Source: CBDDKZ01 sp965230415
Lineage (GTDB): Bacteria > Bacteroidota > Bacteroidia > Cytophagales > JAAEPT01
Assembly: GCA_965230415.1 (NCBI GenBank)
Contig: CBDDKZ010000005.1
Coordinates: 4,154,001 to 4,218,000, forward strand
Direction of reading: 5' to 3'
Length of the DNA stretch: 64,000 nt
The notes beneath the pieces are model-generated. The model was not told where the DNA came from. It worked only from the letters and a program-made list of their open reading frames with translations, and did not search any database. Position 1 is the stretch's first letter. Each line of letters starts with the position of its first letter. The position numbers and the translations under genes are program-made. Below, piece after piece: positions 43,361 to 52,275 of this stretch.

Positions 43361-43756
43361 TCAACTCCACCTCACCCCGTCATGTCGTTGGTTATGGTAT
43401 TTCTCGTACAGCGGTTGGAAGAAGGTGGGGTAGTTGTAAATCAGCACTTCGTCAAACTTAATGTTGTTATCAATAGTCAAGATGCCCGCATTCAAGTAAT
43501 AAACCTTGCCAGCCGACATACAGGGGATGGGCTTTAGTACCTTAACGGCCATAACAGGTTCGTCGGGAAAGTAGGGGTGTAGGTAGTATCGCTCAAGATC
43601 GTCGTGCGGGTCGGGCTCAAAGGCGTATTTCTTTTCCCAGGTCACCTGACTCATGCCTTTAAACTCCAGGCTGGGTCTTGTTGAGTAAGTTTTGTAGAAT
43701 TTTTGTCCTTTTGTAGGTACATATCCGGCAGTTAATAAGCTTTTAAGGGTCCTCAT
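43361..43756 (-). CDS. Hypothetical protein beside the IS110 array
   Basis: 131 residues, family not recognised. No signal peptide or membrane helix. The sequence is rich in Tyr and Pro ('DDLERYYLHPYFPDEPVMAV'), and a 'GKVYYLNAGILTIDNNIKFD' stretch looks like a compact beta fold. The normal amino-acid make-up and a start in front of a clean AT-rich leader suggest a real gene. The IS array stands only 22 bp past its stop codon, inside what was its downstream hairpin, so loss of its terminator is likely. Confidence 0.5.
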   Translation of the reverse strand: MRTLKSLLTAGYVPTKGQKFYKTYSTRPSLEFKGMSQVTWEKKYAFEPDPHDDLERYYLHPYFPDEPVMAVKVLKPIPCMSAGKVYYLNAGILTIDNNIKFDEVLIYNYPTFFQPLYEKYHNQRHDGVRWS

Positions 43757-43887
43757 AGCGGCTTATTTTTAAGGTTTTACATGAATTTAAAATTTAGGTA
43801 GGTAAGTTGGTTTACTTGTAAAATTAGTAAATACTAAAAATATTAACGTAATTTTTGTGTTAAAATTTCATTTATTATCTTGTCGAC

Positions 43888-44622
43888 ATGTGTTACGATG
43901 CCTCCTCATTAAAGAAATCGATCCTCAAAAAAGCTGAGCATAAAAGCTGGATTTTGCCTAAAGAAAGCCTGGGAGATCATTTTATTGCTTCCGGTTTCTT
44001 ACATCCGCACTTACCGGTGCTTACGACCGAGAAGCCCCATACCATTCAACATTTTGAGTGGGGCCTGGTGCCGGAGTTTACAGCCAATGAGGACGAGTTG
44101 TATAAAATCCAAAATATGACCATCAATGCGAGGAGTGAGACCCTCTTGGAAAAGAAGTCGTTTAAAGATAGCATTGAAAAAGGGCAGCGTTGTGTGGTTT
44201 TGTTAAGCGGTTTCTTTGAGCACCACCACCGCAGCAAAAAGAAATTCCCCTATTACATCACTTACAAAAACGATGAGCTGATGTATGCAGCAGGGGTGTA
44301 CGCCTATAACGAACTGAAAGAGGTGCCTACTTTTTCGATATTGACCACCAGGGCCAATAATATGATGTCGGACATACATAACAACCCGGAAGCAATGGAG
44401 CGCACAGGACCGCGCATGCCGGTGTTTATCGCTGAGGAGCAGATGGGTTTATGGCTTAACGGGAATTTAGCGGAGCAGGATTTACCCCCTTTCTTTGAGC
44501 CGCTGGCAGATGAAGCCTTAAAAAGTCATCCGGTAAAACCCATACGTGGTAAGGCTTCACCAGGCAATGTACCGGAGGCATTGCAAGAGCAGTATTATTT
44601 TGAACTGAATACCTTATTTTGA
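43888..44622 (+). CDS. SRAP-domain abasic-site DNA-protein crosslink protein (YedK/HMCES family)
   Basis: 244 residues. The catalytic Cys2 directly follows the start Met (MCYDASS). 'NMTINARSETL' carries the conserved Asn-Ala-Arg-x-Glu, and 'CVVLLSGFFEHH' the catalytic Glu region; 'GPRMPVFI' ends the core. The family forms a stable thiazolidine link between Cys2 and abasic sites in single-stranded DNA, shielding them. The usual His just before RMP is not there; a His in 'MSDIHNNPEA' 10 residues earlier may replace it through a small insertion common in Bacteroidota. Single gene. Confidence 0.9.
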   Translation: MCYDASSLKKSILKKAEHKSWILPKESLGDHFIASGFLHPHLPVLTTEKPHTIQHFEWGLVPEFTANEDELYKIQNMTINARSETLLEKKSFKDSIEKGQRCVVLLSGFFEHHHRSKKKFPYYITYKNDELMYAAGVYAYNELKEVPTFSILTTRANNMMSDIHNNPEAMERTGPRMPVFIAEEQMGLWLNGNLAEQDLPPFFEPLADEALKSHPVKPIRGKASPGNVPEALQEQYYFELNTLF

Positions 44623-44637
44623 GCCAGCGCGGCATAC

Positions 44638-45105
44638 TTATTCGCTGTAACGCTGCGATTCCAAATTGATGGGAATAGTGAATTCAACTCGGACAGGTTT
44701 TTTGTTTAAGATCCCGGGTGACCATGATGGCATAGCGCTGATTACCCTTAGCGCTTCTTTATCCAATTGTGGCGTGGAGCCCTTAATAATGCGCGTGTTA
44801 CAAACATTCCCTGATTCGTTCACATCAAATTTCACATAAATGGTGTCAGTGATCGACCAGTCTACACCTTCACCCGGAATGTTGTCAGGGAATTCGAAAT
44901 TTGACTTTATATATTCATGCAGCGCTTTTTCACCTCCGGGAAATTGAGGAGTTTGACTTAATTGCGTCAGGTTACCACTCTTTTCGGTGTTTTTATGAAG
45001 GAAAAAAGAGATGATTGCCGGAGTTAATATACAAACAATGCTCACAACAAATCCTTTTTTACTGAACCAAAACCGTTGTTGATTGGAGGTATTTAAATTA
45101 TTCAT
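44638..45105 (-). CDS. Energy-transducer TonB-like protein
   Basis: 155 residues: one N-terminal membrane helix (~17-36) and a periplasmic spacer. The TonB C-terminal domain (~60-150) has 'YVKFDVNESGNVCNTRIIKG', 'LDKEALRVISAMPSWSPG' and 'KPVRVEFTIPINL', the Bacteroidota TonB pattern. The proline-rich spacer is short, so it may be a small variant or a TonB-fold protein with another job. It faces the SRAP gene with only 15 bp between them. Confidence 0.8.
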   Translation of the reverse strand: MNNLNTSNQQRFWFSKKGFVVSIVCILTPAIISFFLHKNTEKSGNLTQLSQTPQFPGGEKALHEYIKSNFEFPDNIPGEGVDWSITDTIYVKFDVNESGNVCNTRIIKGSTPQLDKEALRVISAMPSWSPGILNKKPVRVEFTIPINLESQRYSE

Positions 45106-45277
45106 AGTTGAAAGATCAGGGGTAAGTTACAATTTTTGATACATTATATAATGGTCTAATTCTTATTTTTTGGAGCATCCCCATGCTTCGTCCAACCACC
45201 ACCACTACTTTTCCCTCCCTCCAATAGGCTAATTCATCCGATTTATCTAACTTTAATTTCCATTTTAAGAATTTGCA

Positions 45278-45853
45278 ATGAACGAAGACTATTTTGCGCA
45301 CCCCACCGCCGTTGTTGACGATAACTGTCAGATAGGAAAAGGAACTAAAATCTGGCATTTTTCACATATTATGTCCAATTCTGTATTAGGACCTAATTGT
45401 AATATCGGTCAGAATGTGGTGATCTCACCGAAGGTGGTGTTAGGAGCCAATGTTAAAGTTCAAAACAACGTGTCGGTGTATACAGGTGTGACTTGCGGGG
45501 ATGACGTTTTTTTAGGCCCATCGTGTGTGTTTACCAACGTGATAAACCCAAGAAGCTCTGTGAACAGACGGGGGGAGTATGCTAAAACCCAGGTGGAAAA
45601 AGGGGTGACCATTGGTGCTAATGCCACGATCGTTTGTGGGCATACTTTGGGAGCGTACTCCTTTATAGGTGCAGGAGCTGTGGTAACTAAAGATGTAAAA
45701 CCTTATGCATTGGTGGTCGGTAATCCCTCGCGCCAGACAGGCTGGATGAGCGAGTTTGGTCATAAGCTCGAATTCGATGAAAATAATCAAGCCGTTTGCC
45801 CGGAGAGTAAGGACGTGTATAAGTTGGAAAACGATTTCGTATCGAAGGTATAA
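45278..45853 (+). CDS. Left-handed beta-helix acetyltransferase (WlbB/WbpD-like sugar N-acetyltransferase)
   Basis: 191 residues of hexapeptide repeats from ~8 to 150 ('AVVDDNCQIGKGTKIWHFSH', 'NCNIGQNVVISPKVVLGANV'), with 'FTNVINPRSSVNRRGEYAKT' and the C-terminal 'VGNPSRQTGWMSEFGHKLEF'. That ending is typical of UDP-2,3-diamino-sugar acid N-acetyltransferases WlbB/WbpD, which use acetyl-CoA in making O-antigen or capsule sugars. No other sugar pathway genes are near, so it is an orphan here. Confidence 0.85.
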   Translation: MNEDYFAHPTAVVDDNCQIGKGTKIWHFSHIMSNSVLGPNCNIGQNVVISPKVVLGANVKVQNNVSVYTGVTCGDDVFLGPSCVFTNVINPRSSVNRRGEYAKTQVEKGVTIGANATIVCGHTLGAYSFIGAGAVVTKDVKPYALVVGNPSRQTGWMSEFGHKLEFDENNQAVCPESKDVYKLENDFVSKV

Positions 45854-46298
45854 CGCCCCGGGCGTATTGTTCACCATAAACCTTTTTTGTTTCTTTCAGC
45901 GATTGCGAGCACATAGGTGCTCATTGAATACAAATGATGTTATTCAATGCCTTTTATGAGGGATAAATCGTTGCACTATATTAATTGTGTGCAGACATGA
46001 ATCGCTTTTGCTGTCTGTAGGTGCCATGAAACCATTCTTACTTCTTGATTAGAAAAATCTAACTTCAAATTAAAATAATTTAATTTTCTTAGTGTATTTG
46101 GTACACTTTTTGCACTACATTAATTGAAGCTTCACACAAGCGCGGGGCAGGACCTTTCTAAAACTGTTCCGCGCCAATTATCGAAAGCATTTTAGCTTTT
46201 TTAGAATAAAACGATGTTTAACCCAGCCTGAACATTTTCCTGGAATACCTCAAAAAATACTTCGGAAACGTTTTAGGCCTAAACCTTATAATCAATTA
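45854..46298. other. Gene-free stretch with three hairpins
   Basis: Hairpin GAGCAC/GTGCTC (45907-45922, loop ATAG) and CATTGAATA/TATTCAATG (45922-45949) follow the acetyltransferase and probably end its message. A third hairpin at 46140-46174 has GC-rich arms GCGCGGGGCAG/CTGTTCCGCGC (11 pairs, two G-U) with a 13-nt loop in otherwise AT-rich DNA, ~125 bp before the next start codon. It may be part of a leader or a small RNA. No gene seen. Confidence 0.6.
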
Positions 46299-46799
46299 AT
46301 GAAAGACAAATACGAACAAAAAGTAAAACAGTACAACGAACAGATTGCCAAACTAAGAAAGAAGATCTTTTTAACAGGGTTCGGAATGATGTTTTTGATT
46401 GTGCTCGTTGTTAAATTACCCATTTTTATTAACTCAAGAGTTGCTGAAGCGGTGATAGTCGAGCAGTTTACCGATGTGCTGCCTTTGGGAGGAGATTGGT
46501 ACATCGATCATGACCTTGATTTTGCACTTGCAGAATTTATAGTTGGAGATTATGCTTATTATGCGATTTCAGAGTCCAATATGCAATATGAGTATGGTCA
46601 GGGCGTAGAGGTGATATACCACCCGGATGATCCCACCTCATGTAAGATCTATAGTTTCCTGGAATTGTTTTTGGATGCCATTATTGTATGTTCAATAGTC
46701 AGTATTCTCATATTGGGAATCGGGGGCAAAGTGCCGTTCATGATTGTTCCTAAACCAAAGCGTGATTATTCGAAACGCATGCTCGCCAGACATGCTTAG
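46299..46799 (+). CDS. DUF3592-like membrane protein
   Basis: 166 residues, two membrane helices (~25-45 and ~125-148). Between them is a small domain with 'YEYGQGVEVIYHPDDPTSCK', matching the 'G..V.V.Y.P.NP......' core of DUF3592 proteins. A short coiled N-terminus (1-22) precedes the first helix. Role unknown. Alone between two secreted-protein regions. Confidence 0.6.
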   Translation: MKDKYEQKVKQYNEQIAKLRKKIFLTGFGMMFLIVLVVKLPIFINSRVAEAVIVEQFTDVLPLGGDWYIDHDLDFALAEFIVGDYAYYAISESNMQYEYGQGVEVIYHPDDPTSCKIYSFLELFLDAIIVCSIVSILILGIGGKVPFMIVPKPKRDYSKRMLARHA

Positions 46800-46924
46800 T
46801 ACCCTGCTGGTAGCATACTACCGGATTTTTTTGAACCATTCTTTAATCATTCAGGCTTATTCTTACCAATGAAAAGTATCAAAGGTGATATTTTATTATA
46901 TTTATAGATATACCCTTTTCACCC

Positions 46925-49177
46925 ATGACACGTAATTTGATTTATATTGCTCTTTTCTCAATAGCCACTATTCCTTCATTTGCCCAGTCTTTATTACCCG
47001 TGGCCGATGGATTTACCAGAGATGACCGGGGGGATAACTTCTATGGTTCCATTGCTGCGTACAGTACGGTCGGTAAGTACCTATCTGGATTGAAGGTGCG
47101 CGCAAAAGAAGGGGCAAACGATCAGCGAAGTGCGGTGTTGTTCTATGATCTTTCTTCTTTTCGTGAAGTGATAAGTGATGCCCGCTTGAGGTTATACGTT
47201 AATCCTACTTTAACCACCGAAGACGATGAATGGTCGGTGGAATTTGACCTTTTCTTTGCTGATTTTTTGCTGGATGAAAGCTATTTACCTACTCCCAATA
47301 ACCTGACTTTGAATACGAATGTGGAAATGGAACACATTAAAACGTTTAGCATTAGCAGCAATGCCGTTGGAGGGTTTAAGTATATCAATGATGATGCAAT
47401 TACCGAATTAGTAAACAGAAGCATTTCGTCGCCCAATGCCGATTCCACTATTTGCCTGGTGATTCAAAAGCATATACCGGGGGATGACAATCAAATTGTT
47501 GTTTTTGACAACGCTGCTATGTCCAATCCGGTGCGGCTGCTGATAGATAACGGCGGCTTCGATTACGACGGTCCGAGTGTGGAGGTAAATGTAGGCTTTG
47601 CACATCAGGAGTTTATTGGTGGAGGTGTTTCATTTGGTCTTTACGGAGGTCATTATTTTAGCATGTCGCGCGCCAATCAGCTGGAAGTAGCGCGTATGCT
47701 TGGAGAGGAATGTAAACTTCAATTCTTTAAAACCTATTTGGGAGACTATCCTTCCGCAAATTCAGGTAAGGTGGACAACTTCATGAATGCGGCAAAAGAC
47801 TTACGCCTGTACAATCCGGATCTTAAAATTCAGGTTTGCCTGAACGATTTACCTAATGTGTTAGAAGTTGGAGGCGACACCGATGATAATGTGAAAGGGG
47901 TTTATGACGAGAATATTCCGGATATTTTGGACAAAGTGGCCGATTACTATTTTCAGATTTTAAAATACATGCACGATAATGATGTGACTGTAGATGAGTT
48001 TGATGTGGTAAACGAAAGGGGGCTCGATTTTAGGACGCGTAAGCTGTTTGGACCGGTAGTTACCAGGTTAAAAGAGCTAATTGATGACCCCACTATTAAT
48101 ACTACCGGTGTACCACAGCCTCAAATTGTTGGTCCCAGTACCTGGAGTGCAACCGGTCCGCTTAAATGGATTCAGGATTTTCAGGCCGATTATCCGGAAA
48201 GCTGGGATAATATAGATATCGTTTCTACACATGGCTATCAAAACGGTAATTTGGCCAATTACAGAACGGTTTATGATGTGGCGGCCGGGAAGCCTTTTTA
48301 TAATAATGAGCAGACGGGGAAAATTCAGGACGATGAAGGTACCGGAGCCAACGCAATAGACGATTTGGCGCGACAGTTTGTGGGAGGTGAGGAGCCGGAA
48401 TACGTTTCAGATGTTTCTATTGCCATGCGCATGAGCGATGTGATTAATGCCGGTGGCAACGCCTTTTTCGTCTTTCAGTCCAACAACCCTTCCGGTAACA
48501 ATGCTGCTCTCGTAAAAACACCTTGGAATGGCAGTCCGGGGAAGTCCAGGATTTATGATGGCGCCAGACACCTCATCGGAACACAACCGACACACACCCA
48601 ACGGGTATTTCATAATAAAAGAAATTTGGACGAGGTACGAATAGTGACGACAAGAAAAAAAGGGGAAGACACCGTATTTGTTCATTTGACAAATGTCTGG
48701 GGAAATGCACATGAAGTTTATATTACGTGCACAGATCAGGGCAAACAACTTCAATTCACAGGAGTCAAAGCCTGGGTGAGCGATGAGCAGCACGATTATG
48801 AGGTGGTCATGGACGAACAGTTTACGAATCCCGAGTCTTCGATGGTTTTTGAAGTAGGTCCACATAGTGTTAATACTATTAAAATAGCACTTGATCAACA
48901 GATTGTTACATCGACATTGGCAGTGCAAGAGGATAATAGTTATGCCGCTGTTTACCCTGTTCCAGCTTCCGGTAAACTGCATGTTACATTACATAATCGC
49001 AGACGTTTGAACGCCATACAGCTTCATAGTATCGACGGTCTGCTCTACCTGGATAGGGGGGGACTTAACGTAAATGAATTCACTATCGATGTGTCAAATT
49101 TCTCAAAAGGATTATATATCGTCACTTTAACAGATAATGAGGGTCGCTATTATCATAAGAAAATTAGAGTTGACTAA
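46925..49177 (+). CDS. Secreted clan-A glycoside-hydrolase-like protein with DNRLRE/CBM96-like and T9SS domains
   Basis: 750 residues. A signal peptide (1-21) is followed by a DNRLRE/CBM96-like beta-sandwich (~22-200; 'VADGFTRDDRGDNFYGS', 'SAVLFYDLSSF.'). A TIM-barrel region (~215-560) follows; 'FDVVNERGLDF' supplies a probable acid/base Glu364 and 'FYNNEQTGK' a probable nucleophile Glu462, as in GH30/GH39-like clan A enzymes. A beta domain at ~565-660 and a T9SS sorting tail (~675-750, 'VYPVPASGKLHV', 'NFSKGLYIVTL') complete it. The substrate is unknown, possibly an algal polysaccharide. No SusCD pair is nearby, so it is not in a classical utilisation locus. Confidence 0.75.
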   Translation: MTRNLIYIALFSIATIPSFAQSLLPVADGFTRDDRGDNFYGSIAAYSTVGKYLSGLKVRAKEGANDQRSAVLFYDLSSFREVISDARLRLYVNPTLTTEDDEWSVEFDLFFADFLLDESYLPTPNNLTLNTNVEMEHIKTFSISSNAVGGFKYINDDAITELVNRSISSPNADSTICLVIQKHIPGDDNQIVVFDNAAMSNPVRLLIDNGGFDYDGPSVEVNVGFAHQEFIGGGVSFGLYGGHYFSMSRANQLEVARMLGEECKLQFFKTYLGDYPSANSGKVDNFMNAAKDLRLYNPDLKIQVCLNDLPNVLEVGGDTDDNVKGVYDENIPDILDKVADYYFQILKYMHDNDVTVDEFDVVNERGLDFRTRKLFGPVVTRLKELIDDPTINTTGVPQPQIVGPSTWSATGPLKWIQDFQADYPESWDNIDIVSTHGYQNGNLANYRTVYDVAAGKPFYNNEQTGKIQDDEGTGANAIDDLARQFVGGEEPEYVSDVSIAMRMSDVINAGGNAFFVFQSNNPSGNNAALVKTPWNGSPGKSRIYDGARHLIGTQPTHTQRVFHNKRNLDEVRIVTTRKKGEDTVFVHLTNVWGNAHEVYITCTDQGKQLQFTGVKAWVSDEQHDYEVVMDEQFTNPESSMVFEVGPHSVNTIKIALDQQIVTSTLAVQEDNSYAAVYPVPASGKLHVTLHNRRRLNAIQLHSIDGLLYLDRGGLNVNEFTIDVSNFSKGLYIVTLTDNEGRYYHKKIRVD

Positions 49178-49288
49178 ACAACGATTTAATAACCGTGGCA
49201 GTGCTAATGCCTATGAATTAAAAGGATAGTTCGGTGAAAGAAATTTTTTTGTAGAAACGGGTTTATGTTCTTAGAAAAGACCTTGTTA

Positions 49289-49756
49289 CTAAGAAAGCAA
49301 CTTTTGTCGCAGCATGAATTCCAATTGCTTGTTGATCTGTATCAGACTGGCGGTAAGCTTTTTGTTTTCTTCGCGCAGGGAGAAAGTCTCAAAAGCATTG
49401 TTGATGGTGATCCTTAATTCAGCTTCATCCCAGGGTTTAGTTATATACCTGTAAACTTCACCTTTATTGATCGCATCAATTACAGCTTCAATATCAGCAT
49501 AACCTGTAAGTAGAATTCGCATAGGATCGGGGTGGCTTTCTAGTATTGATGCGAAAAACTCAACACCTGTCATATGGGGCATCCGTTGATCTGAGATGAT
49601 CACATGAATGTCATTTTCGTCTAGAATTTTTTTTCCATCCAGCGCACTTTCAGCAGTGAATACCTTGTAATCTCTTCTGAAATTAGCTTTGAAAGCCGTG
49701 AGGTTATTGACCTCATCGTCAATATAGAGTATTTGGATTGATTTAGTATTACTCAT
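49289..49756 (-). CDS. Single-domain response regulator with C-terminal coiled coil
   Basis: 155 residues from the ATG at 49756 (MSNTKSIQILYID); a longer frame from 49786 adds 10 residues. The receiver domain has the acidic pair DD13-14, phospho-acceptor Asp56 in 'IISDQRMPHMTGVEFF', Thr in 'ILLTGYADIEAVI' and Lys in 'YITKPWDEAEL'. A coiled-coil tail of ~35 residues replaces an output domain. It is closely similar to the receiver part of the hybrid kinase at 54436-55551, so it probably works with the same kinases. Confidence 0.9.
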   Translation of the reverse strand: MSNTKSIQILYIDDEVNNLTAFKANFRRDYKVFTAESALDGKKILDENDIHVIISDQRMPHMTGVEFFASILESHPDPMRILLTGYADIEAVIDAINKGEVYRYITKPWDEAELRITINNAFETFSLREENKKLTASLIQINKQLEFMLRQKLLS

Positions 49757-50351
49757 AGTATCAAGATTATTAGAAAAAATTGTCAACTAATGTACGGAAA
49801 AAAAACGAAAATGTTCAATTAAAATCTACGTTTAAGAATATGGATGAATGACCTAATTTTAAGACTTTTTTTCGTTTTTATTTAATAAAAGTAGTCATTT
49901 TTAGGTAGGCGCTTTTCTTGAAAAATAAACTTCGAAACGTTGTGAACTAATTGCTATTTGAATAGGTTTTAAGTTCTAGTAGTTCTTATGAATTCCAGTT
50001 ACTTAGTCCATATGCAAAAGTAACTGAGTAATGCTTCTGTTAAAGTAGTTAATAAAATACTTGCCTAATTAATTTACTTGCAATTAACAATTAGATAATG
50101 TGTTTGTGGTTTTTATGTGGTATGTCAGAAGAAAATCGCGTGAGTTTTAATTAGAAACTCTTTGTTATCTTAGGCCTCAAGTAGACTCTAATGCCATTTT
50201 AAAACTAATTGAAGGTACTTAACGTATAAACTACTTGGGATAAAATAGAGTAATAAAATCATTATTTGCGATAATTTGCTGGATATGATCATAATCTTTT
50301 AAATCCTAGTTAATTTTATATTATAACTAATCTGTTTTTTTAGTAGAATTA
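49757..50351. other. AT-rich gene-free stretch between divergent regulator and signalling cassette
   Basis: About 590 bp, very AT-rich. I see no open frame of note and no clear hairpin. It must carry the promoter of the minus-strand regulator and that of the plus-strand four-gene cassette, but no exact TTG-N19-TAnnTTTG match was found. Confidence 0.6.
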
Positions 50352-51059
50352 ATGTCTAAGCCAACTCCTAAATACGTTATTTTTAGAGCATTTAGAGCGA
50401 CTGAAAATTCGGTTGATGCCCAAAGGTATCTGGAGGGACATAGTAATATATTAAAGATCTATGGTGTTACCAAGGTTGCTTCTACAAATGCAGAATGGAT
50501 GGACGACGAAGGTACTTATGTACTATTAGCTGAATCGAAGGATGGGAAAACCATTTATGGGGGGGCTCGCATGCAAATTAAAAATGATAATTTGCTTTTG
50601 CCCATAGAAGAGGGAGTTGGAGATATTGACAGCAAAGTATATGATGAGGTAAGAACTTTACAAAAAGATGGTGTAGCAGAATTGTGTGGTCTTTGGAACT
50701 CCAAGGAGGTTGCAGGTATGGGGGTAGGTAGTATTTTTTTATCCTTGTTTTGCGTCTCGTTAGCAGAATTACTCAATGTAAATTGTGTTTTGGCATTATG
50801 CTCTCCCGCAACCGTAAAAAATGCCAATAATCTTGGTTTTGAGGCAATGGTAAGTTTAGGCGATAACGGAGAGTTTTATTACCCCAAAGAGGGTTTGGTC
50901 GCTACAGCTATGATGTTAAAAGATCCAATAGGCCTTTCCAATACAATTAAACCGCTAAAGAAGAAGATTTTGGGAATGCGAAATAATGCTGGATATACTT
51001 TTGTTGAAAATACCCGGATGGGGGATGTTAAATTAACTTTCCTCATAAAATATGACTAG
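50352..51059 (+). CDS. GNAT-fold acyltransferase-like protein (LuxI/FeeM-type suspected), first gene of signalling cassette
   Basis: 235 residues, soluble. The order of elements is that of GNAT-fold synthases: 'YVLLAESKDGKTIYGGARMQ' (central strands), 'VAELCGLWNSKEVAGMGVGS' (strand plus helix near the acyl-CoA site), 'FCVSLAELLNVNCVLALCSP', and 'NANNLGFEAMVSLGDNGEFY' ('lGF' motif). The layout recalls N-acyl amino acid and acyl-homoserine lactone synthases more than small N-acetyltransferases. The substrate is unknown. It stands 83 bp before a ThiF-like gene and two sensor-kinase genes, hence a signal-making role is possible. Confidence 0.5.
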   Translation: MSKPTPKYVIFRAFRATENSVDAQRYLEGHSNILKIYGVTKVASTNAEWMDDEGTYVLLAESKDGKTIYGGARMQIKNDNLLLPIEEGVGDIDSKVYDEVRTLQKDGVAELCGLWNSKEVAGMGVGSIFLSLFCVSLAELLNVNCVLALCSPATVKNANNLGFEAMVSLGDNGEFYYPKEGLVATAMMLKDPIGLSNTIKPLKKKILGMRNNAGYTFVENTRMGDVKLTFLIKYD

Positions 51060-51142
51060 AATTAGGTGAATCACTAATTTGACTATACTTTTATGTCCAA
51101 CTATTCTGAGTGGTGGTCGTACTATAATTTGTTAATGATACT

Positions 51143-52228
51143 ATGAAAGACAGTAATATTGTTTTAGACAAAGAATTGTATTACCCTGAAATCCTAAGTC
51201 TGAGGAATGCAGAGCAAAGGAAAAGATGGAATACGATTCGTGGCATGCAACAGGTAGAAGTTATCGATACGATGCTTCGTCAGGTAATGGACTTGATTCA
51301 AAACAAGAATCCTGGTACGTCTTATACCCCACAGGATTTAGAGACAGAGGCACAAGGCTATCTCAACGATCATGGTGGTGAATTATATGGGAATTGGATT
51401 TATTACAGTTGGAGAAAGCTTCTGGTCAGATTGCTTGAAGAAGACGATTACGTTTTTTGCAGAACAGCTCGTAATAGAAATAAAATTACTGAGGAAGAGC
51501 AAAAAGAATTAATGTCAAAAACCGTCGGGATAATTGGCCTTTCCGTAGGAAAGTCAGCTGCTGTAACGATGGTAATGGAGAGGAACGTGGGAGAATTACG
51601 AATAGCTGATTACGATACCTTAGACCTGACGAACTTAAACAGGATTCGATCAGGAGTACATCATATAGGAGTAAATAAAACAACGATAGTAGCCAGAGAG
51701 ATTGCTGAAATAGATCCTTACATGAAGGTAAAATGTTTTTCAGAAGGGTTAACGGAAAGTAACATGGAAGAATTTTTTCTGAGTGATCGAAAAATTGATG
51801 TGCTGATTGATGAATGTGACTCTTTTAGAATAAAAGTGTTGTCTCGTTTTAAGGCCAGAGAATTGGGCATTCCTGTAGTAATGGATACCAGTGACCGGGG
51901 TATGATAGATATAGAACGCTTTGATAAAGAACCTGAGCGTCCTATATTTCATGGGCAGGTGGATGAGGATATACTTCGAGAGGTAGATAACCTGACAAAA
52001 CCGGAACAGATCAAACTTGGGCTGCAACTTTTTGATCAAAGTAAATTGTCTTCTAGAATGTTAAGTTCATTAAAAGAGGTTGGTAAAACGATCGTGTCAT
52101 GGCCGCAGTTGGCATCGTCAGTAGTCATGGGAGGTGCCTCTGCAGCTCATATAACCAGGAAAATCTTATTGGATGAGATAAGTAAGTCTGGCAGGTTTTA
52201 TTTAGATATTGATGAAATTTTGGATTAA
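51143..52228 (+). CDS. ThiF/E1-like adenylating protein
   Basis: 361 residues. An N-terminal helical region (~1-125) is unlike known ThiF proteins. The E1-like Rossmann domain (~126-260) has 'TVGIIGLSVGKSAAVTMVME', 'LRIADYDTLDLTNLNRIRSG' (ATP-binding Asp and Arg), 'GVNKTTIVAREIAEIDPY' and 'IDVLIDECDSFRIK'. The glycine loop is GLSVGK, not GxGGxG. No CxxC zinc pair is seen and no ubiquitin-like partner is encoded. Rv1355c-type proteins, which join such a domain to a nitroreductase, are a possible relative. The C-terminal ~100 residues are helical and unassigned. Confidence 0.65.
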   Translation: MKDSNIVLDKELYYPEILSLRNAEQRKRWNTIRGMQQVEVIDTMLRQVMDLIQNKNPGTSYTPQDLETEAQGYLNDHGGELYGNWIYYSWRKLLVRLLEEDDYVFCRTARNRNKITEEEQKELMSKTVGIIGLSVGKSAAVTMVMERNVGELRIADYDTLDLTNLNRIRSGVHHIGVNKTTIVAREIAEIDPYMKVKCFSEGLTESNMEEFFLSDRKIDVLIDECDSFRIKVLSRFKARELGIPVVMDTSDRGMIDIERFDKEPERPIFHGQVDEDILREVDNLTKPEQIKLGLQLFDQSKLSSRMLSSLKEVGKTIVSWPQLASSVVMGGASAAHITRKILLDEISKSGRFYLDIDEILD

Positions 52229-52275
52229 TAATATTATCGCGATATTAGGTATGTTTATTTTGTTAGTAGAGTACC

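Noticed and set aside
44638..45105. TonB-like protein considered as the energy partner of the receptor at 16130-18475
   Set aside because: It is 26 kb away without the 13-bp dyad; there is no evidence for a specific pairing.
45853..45865. Palindrome ACGCCC-C-GGGCGT at the end of the acetyltransferase gene
   Set aside because: The centre has only one base, too short for an RNA loop; the two hairpins further on are better terminator candidates.
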